64,000 nucleotides of DNA from Amphiura filiformis (Eukaryota > Echinodermata > Ophiuroidea > Amphilepidida > Amphiuridae). The stretch is taken from contig NC_092628.1 in assembly GCF_039555335.1 (NCBI RefSeq), forward strand, positions 73,844,713 through 73,908,712, given 5' to 3'. Shown here piece after piece: positions 20,701-30,049 of the stretch. Made by a program: the position numbers and the translations under genes. The notes beneath the pieces were generated by a model. That model did not search any database. It saw only the letters and a list, made by a program, of their open reading frames with translations, and was not told where the DNA came from. Every line of letters begins with the position of its first letter. Position 1 is the stretch's first letter.

Positions 20701-23700
20701 ACATTAGCATGTATTCTGTGTTTTTATGGAGAACCTATAGTCAACAATAGAGTGTTTGTTTATTGAATTAGTTTGTAAGTGAAACTTTTGAAGGACAAAT
20801 TAATCAGGGTTGCCAAACCACACCATGAATAGGCCTACTCTGCTTTGTGGTAGTGCCATGTTATCAGCATAATGTATGATCATAACTTTATATGAAATAG
20901 AGTGTAAGGAAATGTGAATAAAATTGTTTCAGCTGCACAGTGGTGTAGCCAGGACTTTTCAGAGAGAGAGAGAGGGGGGGCAAATTTCATGGGGATTGTC
21001 ACAAATGGGCTAAAGAGTACGACAAATTTATCCAAAATGGGCTAACAAATAAAAAGTACAACAAATGCATAGAAATCTAAAATATCAGATCAGCCAGCAG
21101 GCCACAGGGTTACGGTTCGCTATCTCTAAGGTTCGCTATCTCTAAGGTTCGTTATCACTAATTACGAAAAAGGTTCGTTATACCTAAGGTTCGATATCAC
21201 TAATTTTGAAAAAGGTTCGGTATTTCTAAGGTTCGATATCACTAATTTTAAATAAGGTTCGCTATCTCTAATTTTAAATAAGGTCCGCTATCACTAATTT
21301 ATTGAAGGTTCGCTATCTCTAAGGTTCGCTATCACTAATTTAAAATAAGGTCCGCTATCTCTAATTTTAACAATCCCGGTATCCCTAAGGTTCGCTATCT
21401 CTAATTTTAAATAACGTCCGCTATCTCTAAGGTTCGCTATCTCTAAGGTTCGCTATCTCTAAGGTTCGCTATTACTAATTTCAAATAAGGTTCGCTATCT
21501 CTAATTTTAAATAAGGTTCGCTATCTCTAATTTTAAATAAGGTTCGCTATCTCTAATTTTAAATAAGGTTCGCTATCTCTAATTTCAAATAAGGTTCGCT
21601 ATAGCGGTCCTTATTTAAAATTAGAGATAGCGGACCTTATTTGAAATTAGAGATAGCGGACCTTATTTAAAATTAGAGATAGTGGACCTTATTTAAGATT
21701 AGTGATACTTGAACCTTAGGTATAGCTTAACCTTAATCGAAATTAGTGATAACTTGAACCTTAGAGATAGCTGAACCTTAATTAATTAGGGATAGCGAAC
21801 CTGAAACAAAATTAGTGATAGCGAACCTTAGGTATAGCGGACCTTATTGGAATTAGTGATAACGAACCTTAGAGATAGCGAACCTTCAATAAATTAGTGA
21901 TAGCGGACCTTATTCAAAATTAGTGATAGCGAACCTTATTTTAAATTAGTGATAGCGAACCTTATTTATAATTAGTGATATCGAACCTTAGAACTAGCGA
22001 ACCTTATTCTAAATTAGTGATATCGAACCTCAGAAGTAGCGGACCTTTTTAGGTATAGCGAACCCTTTTCGCTATTAGAGATAGCGGGATTCTGATCTCC
22101 ATAGACTTTACACGTTAGTGATAGCGAACCTTAGAGATAGCGGACCTTAGAGATAGCGGGATGTCACCGGCCACAGGGGGCCAAGAGGGACGTGAATAAA
22201 ATTGTGTTCATCTGCTCAGTGATGTAGCCAGGACTTTTGCAGGAGACGGGGGCAGCAAGGTACATTTCAAGGTGGGGGACAAACTTGGATGAAAATGATA
22301 AAAAATGAGCTAAAAGGTACAACAAATTTGTCCAAAATGGGCTAAAAAGCACTGTAGAAACAAATGCATAAAAATCTTAAATATCAGAGCGGCCAGCATC
22401 CCACAGGGGCCAGACTTCTCACGGTGGATATGATATGGTGGCAAGAAGACTTGCTTCCATCATGATCTAATTGCAATTTCAAGCCATTGATTTATATGGA
22501 AAAGATACTAAATATTATACTTCTAAGTTCTAAATGATAATCTCCTCTCATACCATTAATCACATTAAATAAAACATTTACATGTACACAAAATATACAA
22601 AATTTACCAACCACGAAAGACCCTGACCGCGAAAGACGGGTGACCGCTAGTACTTATAAATCCTAGATCTGTGCAGCTAAGGGGCTATTCCATTTAATAT
22701 CCACACACCCTCTATGGAAGACATGACCTTAATCTCCCACACAGGGAGTGTGAATTTCAAATAGGGTTACCTGAATAGGCGATTCCATTTAAGATATAAA
22801 TGGGAGATTAAGGTTGTGTCTTCCATAGGGGATGCATAGATATCAACTGGAATAAATCAAGGAAGTGGTTAGAAACAAATTGGTATTCTGGATAATAGAA
22901 AGAGGAAGTTTAGAACAAAATATCACTGCCATTGTTAACCCAACTTTATAGCAATATAGCAGTGAAGGAGAGGCTTAAACAAGTGTGTGTTAGAAAGTCC
23001 ACCGCACAGTAGCTACCAATACAGGAAAGGGTGCTGGTTTGGTTGAATGCCGAAATCAGTTGAAAATATTCAACCTTTTGTCCAAAGATGTGCATTTCAG
23101 GATAAACTTAGCAAATCACATACCTTTGTAATGGTAACAGTATGGCTAGTCCTGTAAAACCTGATACATCGTTCTAAGAAGTAGATCACCAAGGGGAAAA
23201 CGCACCACTTCCAACTCTGAAAAAAATGTACACCATATTTTATTTTTTAGATGCAAATTGGTTAAGGGATGGGGTATGAACGTTTGGACAGTATTTATTG
23301 TGGGACATTAGAGCACATCAGACATATTGAATTGCATTCTGGATACGAAGAATGTCCTTCTGATATCAAATAATTTAGATTTTTTGAAATTTGCAATGTA
23401 ATAAACATTTTATGGCAAATGATTAAAAATTGATATTTTTGATATTTAACAGTACTCGAAGTAAACTTTATAAATCTGATGATTTATACTTTAAGTGTAC
23501 GTAGGTGGGATGAAAAGCCAACGATCAATTGAAAATTTTGACCTTTCGTATTGAAGATACGGATTTTTTTCCCAAAACACAAAAAAAAATTATAGGTCTT
23601 TATGTTTTACTTCTCGTTATTTTCTAATTCTTATTAGCAATAGGTTTTTGTTATTAATATGCCTTCACAGATCTTGTTAACTTTGTCAAACATAGATATG

Positions 23701-26700
23701 CTAACAAATTGACACACTTACAGCTGCTTCCCCTGGACCAAAGAGTGGAAAAGGACAGTCAGAGCCTGTTTTTCCCCAGCTATCCAGGTTTTCCTCTTGC
23801 CCACATACATATGGATCATGTTGATCAATGTTGATCTGGTGTCTTACTATGCCCCTACAACAGATACAGTCAAAGCAAATCATGTACATTAGAAATTGTA
23901 TTGATGGAACTGAACATTTATTACTTCCCATTCCAGAAAATCAAAAACCAATTTTTGGGACTAAAAAATATTATCCTGTTTAGCCAAATGAAACATCTAG
24001 AGCTAAATCCTAATGCTTTAGTTAGTTCTAACTGGCAATAAACTAGCACTAAAGTTGTTGTTATTAGTTGAGCTCTACTATTTAGCAATACCTACTATTA
24101 TTACTTATTTAGGTATGAATTAATCTAATCTGATCCATGTTTCTCGATGTTAGTAGCATAAAGTAAAACATTTCATGAAGTTTGCCAAACACATTGTCTG
24201 TTATGTTGGTCAGTGCAGTGACCCAAGTTTCAAAGACATTAAAATTTACTATTAAGAGCCAACTGCCAGCCATGTACCATGATTAAAAATGTACCAAACC
24301 ACAAATTTCAGAAATAAATTGCCTCTGGGCATAATAAGTGTAAACTCTTTCAATATCAGTCCATCATACAAATAAATTGACTTTATTACAGCACTGAAGT
24401 TAAAACATTATATTACAGGATTACAACATACAATATGCCATGCAACAGCTGGTGTGTTCATTTCAACAACATTATTTCAATATGAACTTGAGCAATTATA
24501 TACTGGCTTATACCACAGTGTTTGACTTGGTTTGTTATTCATGTGTGAGAATAACTGCATGGGTTTTTTTTTATGGTATCATGATTTTTAACTACCCATA
24601 AAATATGATACAATCAAGAAAATGAGTTGAATATCAATTCAATTTTGAAGTCACAATGAAGTGAAATGAACTACTATTTAAGACACATTTATAAATGTTT
24701 ATATCTCAGAAACCTTTGCCTGAGCTCTGATGCATCATATGTATGTGCTACAATTGAAAAATAACAAGTCTTTTATTCTCACAACCTTGACATTGTTGCA
24801 TGCATGAAAGCAACTCGTATAAAACCAACTATTTATAATATTTTACATGTTATTTTAATACCAACTATTTATAATATTTTACATGTTATTTTAATACCGG
24901 GTACCAAAAGTAATAATGAACTTACTGAGTGCCGTGTGCAAGCAGCATGGCAAAATACACAATGAAGAGATGATGGGTCACCCAAAATGTCTCAAAATAG
25001 TGATGTCTGTCAAATAAAAAAAGGTGATATGAAAAGAGAAAATGACAAAGATATTTATAGAAATATACATTGTTATTGAGAGTTATACAGTAGGCAATAA
25101 GAAAAAACAATAATTGCACAGACTTGTACAATATTTAGCAAAATTAAGAATACATGTAATTTCTGGTGTTTGTAAAATGAAATGCTCGAAAGGACATGCT
25201 TTAGCTCCTACCCTACAAAGTGTAAATGATATCAGTAATTAATAGAGAGGTATATAACAGAGGTTGAGGTTTCTAATGAGGCATATTTAATTTAGGATTA
25301 ACATTTACATTCAAATGCCTTTGAAAATGCTATGTTTACAGTATACACAGTTATGGTACTCAAATGTGCACAACACAAACACTGTATACAGCTCAATGGT
25401 TCAGCTACAGTTAGGACATTGTGTTGAAATTGCACACTTCAGTGACCACTTGCAACTGAAATTTCAATGCACTTCTAAAAATGATATATATATTACATGC
25501 ACATGACCTTTTTCAGTTTTGCATTTTTATGCATATATGATGGGTACATATAGACAATAATAATCGATATGTCTGCAGTACCATTGGAATGTTGTAATAC
25601 AATCCACATGCAGCGTTTGGAGTATTTTTCTTTGAATTTCTGACTATCATTTAAGCTTTGCTCTTTTTGACCTCCACACCACATGACCTTCTTTAATAAA
25701 ATACTTTGGGTATTAAAGACTAATTTTTAGTGAACATAGCAAATCTCTATGCAGTAACATCTGATAATGCTACGATAATTCAAATCATTCAGTCTGTTCT
25801 TCTCACTTGTTCTAACCACTGCTCGTCCTCACACATTTTACTACAGGTGCTTTGGGTTTCCTTCTGCTTTTAAAATCAAACCTATTCCCATATCCCTATT
25901 CCGTCATTATACAAATATTAACTATCCATATGTGATGGTCAAAATATGATCACAAAGTGGAATGGAACAGTACATCTTTCACCGAGTCATAGAGACAGCA
26001 CTGTGTGATAAAGCCTTATTACATAGTAAGCTATAGTAGGCCTGATGGTAAAAATGGTAAATGGTAATCAACCAATGAACTGTCTAGAATTTATGTATAA
26101 GTGATATAAATTTGGTTGGCATCCCTTTAATCTAGTAGCCCTTGAGCATTATTGGGCTTTGCCTGGCCTAGGTCGAATGTTGCGAAGAAGGTATTCTGTA
26201 TAACTCAAAACATTTAAAGGATCAGAAACATGACAATCCTGATTTGCATTATTTCTTTCTTTGTTCTCATGATGCTAACCAAAGTGTTTTTCAGTGTCAT
26301 GGGACTTCAGTGCACAGTAATGCAAGTGCGCAGTTGTCTGAACATTACAGAATGAAATGATGCTCGATTTACAATATTTATGCTATTTAAAAAATGTCAG
26401 TAAATAAGTCTAATCTATAATGAGTAATTATGTATTTTGACCTTGGTGAAATAAACTGAAACTGACACATTTTAATGAACCAGATTTACAATGTTTCAAT
26501 GCTATTTAAAAAATGTCAATAAATAAGTCTAATCCTTTAAATTGTTTCAGTAGTGTACTTTGCCCTTGGTGAAATAAACTGAAACTGAAACCTATTAATG
26601 AACCAAATACCTCCACAGTTCCATGAGTGATTCTGGTTATTTTTACCTCATAATTTTAGTTGAAGAAGAAAACATAAGTATAAATGCCATAGTGAGAATG

Positions 26701-29652
26701 ACACCAGTCACTCCTGCAGTTGTTGCAAATACTTGTATCACAACGCCTAAACCATATGGAGCCTGTAAAGAAATAGAGCAATTCCATGTTAAACTTGTTT
26801 GGTACTGTTTTTATTTCATTCTATAGATATGTATCCTTGCACCTTGAAAGGTCTTCAAAATGGAATTGTGCACTCTATAAATGTTATTATTATTATTATA
26901 TTATCATTATCATTATCATTAGAAGAAGTATAGTAGTACATGTATATAGAATAGCAGTAAGTGCAGAGCAATTTGGAAAAACATTTCTTGACATACCAAG
27001 TTTTAAGAGTTCAGAACATACTATGTGATACAATAAAGCATGTCATTGACATAAATTTTGAGATCCGTAAGAATATTAAATCTGGTTATAAGTTCCAGGC
27101 AACTCCGTGACTACTTACCTCACTAAACTGGTCAATAGGATTAAGCCAGCCATTTTTTGTTCTTTGTAAGTTTGACAGCTTTGAACCCAGTGGATCCTTA
27201 TCCTTGGAGACTGCTGAGGCAGTGTAAAGATGTTGGAAGTTGAAGCAATGACTGATTATGTGTAGAATCATAAAGAGTGCTATGGTGTAGGCCAGTAACT
27301 TGTGGAAAGTGATGTTTTTGTCTAGTTGGCGCCGTATACTCCGTCTGTAGCACTATAGGAAGAAATATTGAGTGGAGAGGATACCATAAAACGTTAAAGC
27401 TACTTACAAATATTTTGTAGCTTTTACATGAACAAGTATTAAGGCCACATGAAATTGGAATATTCAGTCCCATAAGCAAATTCTTCATAACTTGTCAGCA
27501 TTTCATTTCAGAGTGCGCATATAATTCTGCTGCACAGGATTTTTTGGGTTTTGGGATGTGTCCCAATTTCTTGAGACCAATTATGATCCCATCATCTGAA
27601 TTGTGTTACTTCTCTCATGTTATCCTGGAACTTCTCGGGACTCCAGGTTTGGAGTTTTACAACCCCCTACTCTACACACACACAAACGCATGTATTTGAT
27701 ACAAATCAAGGATGATATATACCGGACCATTTACATGCCATCAGTATAATTAAATATCAGTATTAAATTTACATGCCATACCATTTTTCCACTACTTTGT
27801 ATACAATTTCATCATGTTTCATGAGGAAACGGATGTCAATATTAATTTAACATATGAAGTGACTAGCATCTACTGCAATCCAGCATCTCTGTCCCTATGC
27901 CAGAACATCGCAACCTTAATTCTTATTCTACCACAATCCCCAACATGCATTCATTTCATCCACCCCTTAAGCATGTTGCACAAAACCCTGCTGGGGGGGG
28001 GGTACTCAAGTTTAGTTTAAGTAGCGGTGTGCCCCTGAGAATTTGAAAGTGGACCCATCAATTTTCAAGGAATTTGGACCCATCAATATACCAAAAGTCA
28101 AAATTTTCAGCCGAATTTAACACAAATTGTCTTGGTTTTTATAACTTTTTCTCCACATTTTGGGGAAATTTGAAAATTTGGCTATAGTGAAGCAAAATTG
28201 GGTGGGGTAAAATTGGATTATAAGGCCGAAAATGCAACCCATGTTTGCAGCATGTCCCCATATGCTTATTTGCACTGAGTACTGCCCAGTGGCGTAACTA
28301 CCGGGGGGGCAGAGTGCCCCGGGCGCTACCCTTAGAGGGGCGCCAAATTAACCAATTCGGCATCGATTCTGCGCCCCTCCAAGCGATGAAAGTCAAAATT
28401 TTCTCGCGCTTCGTGCGCATTTCAACACGCAATCAATTGAAAGAACATTTTAAGACCGATATTCAACTTCTAGTAACCAAAATTAATTAGTGGTAGGCCT
28501 TATTTGTCCAAAATTTCGCGTGCGGTTCATGCAGCAATTGTTTCAAGAATTGCCCACGCCTAAGATATTCTCGTGGGGGTGTAGGGCATAAATTTTGTTT
28601 CTTGCCCCGGCGCTACCAACCCTAGTTACGCCACTGGTACTGCCCCTGGATTTGACTTACCCTGTTAGTTTCACATGATCCTCTAAAGAATGAAATCAGA
28701 TTCCTACACACAGGAAATACTATCAGCATAGAATTCAGATTAATACAGGCTGCACTTCCTCTGGCAACTGGAAGACCATACTGAAAAAAAATTCAACAAT
28801 CAGATATAATCACCACTGTATCTGAAATGATGCTGTACGGTATCAGAAAGGGCCAAAAACAATTAAAAGCATTTTTTTATCAATCAAAGTAACTTCTGCC
28901 GAACTTCATGAAATGCAATAATTTTGTGCCAAGACACACTTGATTGTAAGGCCTAAAAAATAGTTTGTTTGTTTGTTTTTTAAATATTTTGCCATGTATA
29001 CAATATTAAAAAAAACACAAGTTCACCACAAAATACAGTGGTAAACAATTGTTTGCCAGGCTTATTTTTTGAATATCAGAGTTGTGTAGTGAGGATTACA
29101 AAGAGGTAAAACATTTTGCAAATTTTATACCAAATGTATGAAAATTCAAATATGGAAAGAAGAAAAATGTGACCCAATTTTTTCAGATTGTTGTGTCCAT
29201 CGAAGGACAATAAAAATTTCTTTTTTAGGCCTAATCATAAGTCTGAAACATCAGCAATTACATAGGATCTAGAATGTATGCATTTTACTTTGACATGAAA
29301 CCAGCAGTTACATTTCCGATATTGGATGTAACCAGGAAGTTAAAAGTACAAGCTGATGATAAAAGCATTTATCATGATGCACCCATATGTTGATGGTTTA
29401 TATGATATCTATTTGGTCAGTGAATTCTTGTAAAGTATGCTGAGGCTTGTGGTTTTTTGCCTACATGTATTATAAATCACTGTATTTTTAATCATTGACT
29501 CAAACAAGGTATTACTATTTGATTGATTGATTGATTGCTGGCTGGTAAATACTTACTCCCATGAGATATAATGTATAGTTATATTCTTCTTCATTAGCAT
29601 ACTTGAAGTATACAACCAACCATGTGATCAGATTTGCAGCCAACCACCCAAC
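14593..29652 (-). CDS. NOX2 (CYBB-like): NADPH oxidase, NOX2-type (13 of about 14 coding exons)
   Basis: This is a membrane flavocytochrome that passes electrons from cytosolic NADPH through FAD and two haems to oxygen, making superoxide. Coding exons in transcript order: 29557..29652, 28661..28780, 27119..27352, 26647..26762, 24926..25006, 23722..23854, 23124..23216, 19175..19309, 18714..18832, 18290..18409, 16751..16943, 15346..15470, 14593..14719. All join in frame and give 563 residues; human NOX2 has 570. Visible: haem His pairs in ITFHKLLAY / IISHCF and in THHLFIVYF / LLAHG; the FAD site HPFTLTSAP; the NADPH sites [15 protein letters not shown] and FFCGP; and the end NKENF. There are no EF hands, so it is not NOX5/DUOX. 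The first exon (start Met and about 15 codons) was not found; it must lie above 29652. No break is seen, so the gene looks functional. NOX1 or NOX3 identity cannot be excluded by eye. Confidence 0.95.
15346..15470 (-). CDS. NOX2 (CYBB-like): NOX2-like coding exon 13
   Basis: It reads [40 protein letters not shown]; Thr-Gly-Leu-x-Gln-Lys-Thr-x-Tyr-Gly-Arg-Pro is the conserved NOX block. The donor is GTAAG at 15345; it ends two bases into a Gly codon. Confidence 0.95.
15690..15822 (+). repeat. SINE/LINE 3' tail
   Basis: GTAAAGCGCTTTGAGATATT followed by GCGCTATATAAG and an (ATT)n-like end is a widespread 3' tail shared by SINEs and LINEs of aquatic animals. It lies in an oxidase intron, antisense to the gene. 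The 5' part was not recognised. Confidence 0.65.
15888..16141. mobile_element. Tc1/mariner-type MITE, 254 bp
   Basis: The ends are CAGTGGGAATTCCAATTGAA and the complement-like TTCAATTGGAATTTCCACTG, with TA on both sides (15886..15887, 16142..16143). It lies in an oxidase intron. The interior has no gene. Confidence 0.85.
16751..16943 (-). CDS. NOX2 (CYBB-like): NOX2-like coding exon 12
   Basis: It reads [20 protein letters not shown] and [13 protein letters not shown]. Tyr-Phe-x-Trp-x-Cys and Ala-Phe-Glu-Trp-Phe are conserved in the NADPH domain. The acceptor is CCCACAG at 16944 and the donor GTAAGTA at 16750. Confidence 0.95.
16992..17651. mobile_element. Palindromic TTAA-type MITE, 660 bp (full copy)
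   Basis: TTAA stands on both sides (16988..16991, 17652..17655). Nearly the whole element is one palindrome, with the centre near 17325 and arms of about 320 bp. TTAA targets and GGG ends fit piggyBac or Kolobok relatives. It lies in the intron between exons 12 and 11 of the oxidase. Related copies are at 23267 and 63957. Confidence 0.85.
18290..18409 (-). CDS. NOX2 (CYBB-like): NOX2-like coding exon 11
   Basis: It reads [11 protein letters not shown] and [16 protein letters not shown]: the Asp-Gly-Pro-Phe-Gly block and the glycine-rich NADPH ribose/pyrophosphate loop. The split Trp codon TG|G joins exon 12. Confidence 0.96.
18671..18713 (+). repeat. GATT microsatellite beside an exon
   Basis: (GATT/GATTGATT)n lies directly next to the donor side of coding exon 10. 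It is a plain simple repeat; a similar GATT run lies at 29518..29536 near exon 2. Confidence 0.8.
18714..18832 (-). CDS. NOX2 (CYBB-like): NOX2-like coding exon 10
   Basis: It reads [20 protein letters not shown] and ends MSPAKLP plus AG. His-Ile-Arg-x-Val-Gly-Asp-Trp-Thr is the conserved FAD-domain strand. Confidence 0.95.
19175..19309 (-). CDS. NOX2 (CYBB-like): NOX2-like coding exon 9
   Basis: It reads [20 protein letters not shown], then [11 protein letters not shown], then [10 protein letters not shown]. The last motif is the FAD-binding His-Pro-Phe-Thr. It is 45 codons long, phase 0 at both ends. Confidence 0.96.
19471..19917. mobile_element. hAT-type MITE, 447 bp
   Basis: The ends are CAGTATTGCCAA and TTGGCATCACTG. 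The flanking 8-bp duplication AGTGTCAT is exact (19463..19470, 19918..19925). The interior repeats the phrase AAGTAGCCCAATT several times. It lies in an oxidase intron. Confidence 0.88.
20914..22410 (+). repeat. Two tandem copies of a roughly 220-bp repeat, the first split by the foldback satellite
   Basis: Copy 1 is 20914..21109 plus 22171..22192; copy 2 is 22193..22410. Both read GTGAATAAAATTGT, GTGTAGCCAGGACTTTT-like, a G-run, ACAAATGCAT(A)A and GCCAGC..CCACAGGG in order. The GTGTAGCCAGGAC phrase is typical of a hAT MITE family. Confidence 0.75.
21110..22170. mobile_element. Palindromic satellite-type foldback element, 1061 bp
   Basis: The left arm (21110..about 21605) is made of roughly 22 tandem copies of GGTTCGCTATCTCTAA-like units in two lengths, 16 bp and about 26 bp (the latter with an added ATTTTAAATA). 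The right arm (about 21601..22170) is the same in reverse complement, meeting almost without spacer at CGCTATAGCG. The exact 8-bp sequence CCACAGGG flanks both sides (21102..21109, 22171..22178). The neighbouring paralogous repeat has this sequence once, as an empty site. No reading frame is present. An 8-bp duplication suggests mobilisation by a hAT-type transposase. It lies in an oxidase intron. Confidence 0.85.
22685..22855. mobile_element. Palindromic MITE, about 170 bp
   Basis: CTATTCCATTTAATATCCAC ... CTATGGAAGACATGACCTTA at the left is mirrored by TAAGGTTGTGTCTTCCATAG ... TATCAACTGGAATA at the right. It lies in an oxidase intron. A related stretch (AGGGAGTGTGTAAATTTCAA) is at 53020..53055. 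Confidence 0.7.
23124..23216 (-). CDS. NOX2 (CYBB-like): NOX2-like coding exon 8
   Basis: It reads [20 protein letters not shown] and [11 protein letters not shown]: the last membrane segment and the Glu-Arg-x-x-Arg-Phe turn leading to the FAD domain. It is 31 codons long, phase 0. Confidence 0.95.
23267..23596. mobile_element. Half copy of the TTAA-type palindromic MITE
   Basis: It starts after TTAA (23263..23266) with GGGATGGGGTATGAACGTTT and follows one arm of the 16992 element to about its centre (CCCAAAACACAAAAAAAAA). The second arm is absent. It lies in an oxidase intron, downstream of exon 8's acceptor region. Confidence 0.8.
23722..23854 (-). CDS. NOX2 (CYBB-like): NOX2-like coding exon 7
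   Basis: It reads [20 protein letters not shown] and [12 protein letters not shown]. This is the large extracellular loop; its cysteines match the NOX2 loop cysteines (VCEQ..., CPIPQF). Confidence 0.93.
24822..24896 (+). repeat. 37-bp tandem pair
   Basis: ACCAACTATTTATAATATTT ... ATTTTAAT occurs twice in tandem without change in the first part. It lies in an oxidase intron, just past the donor of exon 6. Confidence 0.85.
24926..25006 (-). CDS. NOX2 (CYBB-like): NOX2-like coding exon 6
   Basis: It reads [20 protein letters not shown] and LLAHGT. It carries the second haem-ligand pair (Thr-His-His and Ala-His-Gly). Codons are split at both ends (AG|A, CA|G). Confidence 0.96.
26364..26608 (+). 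repeat. About 118-bp tandem pair
   Basis: Two diverged copies of a block running from GATTTACAATRTTT through ATGCTATTTAAAAAATGTCA to GGTGAAATAAACTGAAACTG lie side by side in an oxidase intron. No coding was seen. Confidence 0.75.
26647..26762 (-). CDS. NOX2 (CYBB-like): NOX2-like coding exon 5
   Basis: It reads [20 protein letters not shown] and then a hydrophobic segment ending SSSTKIM. The Ala-Gly-x-Thr-Gly-Val and Ser-Ser-Thr-Lys motifs match NOX2 membrane segment 4. Confidence 0.95.
26823..26912 (+). repeat. SINE tail
   Basis: CCTTGAAAGG, GTGCACTCTATAAATGTT and then (ATT)n are typical of a SINE 3' tail, antisense in the intron between exons 5 and 4. Confidence 0.55.
27119..27352 (-). 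CDS. NOX2 (CYBB-like): NOX2-like coding exon 4
   Basis: It reads [20 protein letters not shown], then a hydrophobic segment with HIISHCFNF, then a long extracellular loop ending NPIDQFSE. It carries the first haem-ligand pair (Phe-His-Lys and Ser-His-Cys). It has 78 codons; the acceptor is CCTATAG at 27353. Confidence 0.95.
28287..28636. mobile_element. hAT-type MITE, 350 bp
   Basis: The ends are CAGTGGCGTAACTA and TAGTTACGCCACTG with an exact 8-bp duplication GTACTGCC (28279..28286, 28637..28644). It shares about 80 bp of interior with the degraded copy at 61620..61845. It ends 24 bp from oxidase exon 3 (16 bp when the duplication is counted), just beyond the splice donor. Confidence 0.92.
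28661..28780 (-). CDS. NOX2 (CYBB-like): NOX2-like coding exon 3
   Basis: It reads [20 protein letters not shown] and [14 protein letters not shown]: membrane segment 2 with the conserved Ala-Arg-x-x-Ala-Ala-Cys and Pro-Val-Cys-Arg-Asn. A hAT MITE lies 16 bp past its donor. Confidence 0.95.
29557..29652 (-). CDS. NOX2 (CYBB-like): NOX2-like coding exon 2
   Basis: It reads [20 protein letters not shown] and YNYTLYLMG: most of membrane segment 1 and the first outer loop. The acceptor TTCTTTTTCAG at 29653 shows that another coding exon precedes it. Confidence 0.9.
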
Positions 29653-30049
29653 CTGAAAAAGAAAAGAAATGTGACCAGTCAGCGTGGCTCATAGGCCTAA
29701 ATACTCTATTTTTCAGTGTACCATACATTGATAAAATCAGGGCTCCAATTTCAGGGAGGCCAGCAAGGCCACTGTCTGCCCTTGTTCAGTTTTGGCCTTG
29801 GTACCCTAGATCTTTGTCAACTTAAGGCATTCTTCTTCACTTGTTGGCCGTGGTGCCCTTCTTTGTCTTTGCCCAGTGGCCTTGAAAATGAGTGCCCCAA
29901 AATATTTTTAAATATTTTGGGGCACTTAAAAGGGCATTTTGTGATCCACAGCGTCATCCCCCACTTTTCTCAAAAAAAGCTAAGATTTTTAAAAATACCA
30001 CTGGAAACCTCAGGCTACATAATGTTTATGTACAAAAAATGTCTTGAAA
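29653..30049. other. Upstream of the last found oxidase exon
   Basis: This should be the start of intron 1 of the oxidase (minus strand). I see AT-rich DNA with a CCCCAAAATATTTTTAAATA hairpin near 29893 and no credible first exon. Confidence 0.4.

Larger units (their letters stand above)
19310..23123. other. Large oxidase intron rich in repeats
   Basis: This 3.8-kb intron between exons 9 and 8 contains a hAT MITE (19471..19917), a 37-bp tandem pair near 20589..20660, the palindromic satellite element (21110..22170) between two copies of a roughly 220-bp repeat, and a palindromic MITE (22685..22855). Nothing coding was seen. Confidence 0.8.

Noticed and set aside
27198-27488. 96-codon minus-strand ORF overlapping oxidase exon 4
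   Set aside because: It is a shadow in another frame of the exon and its flanking intron.
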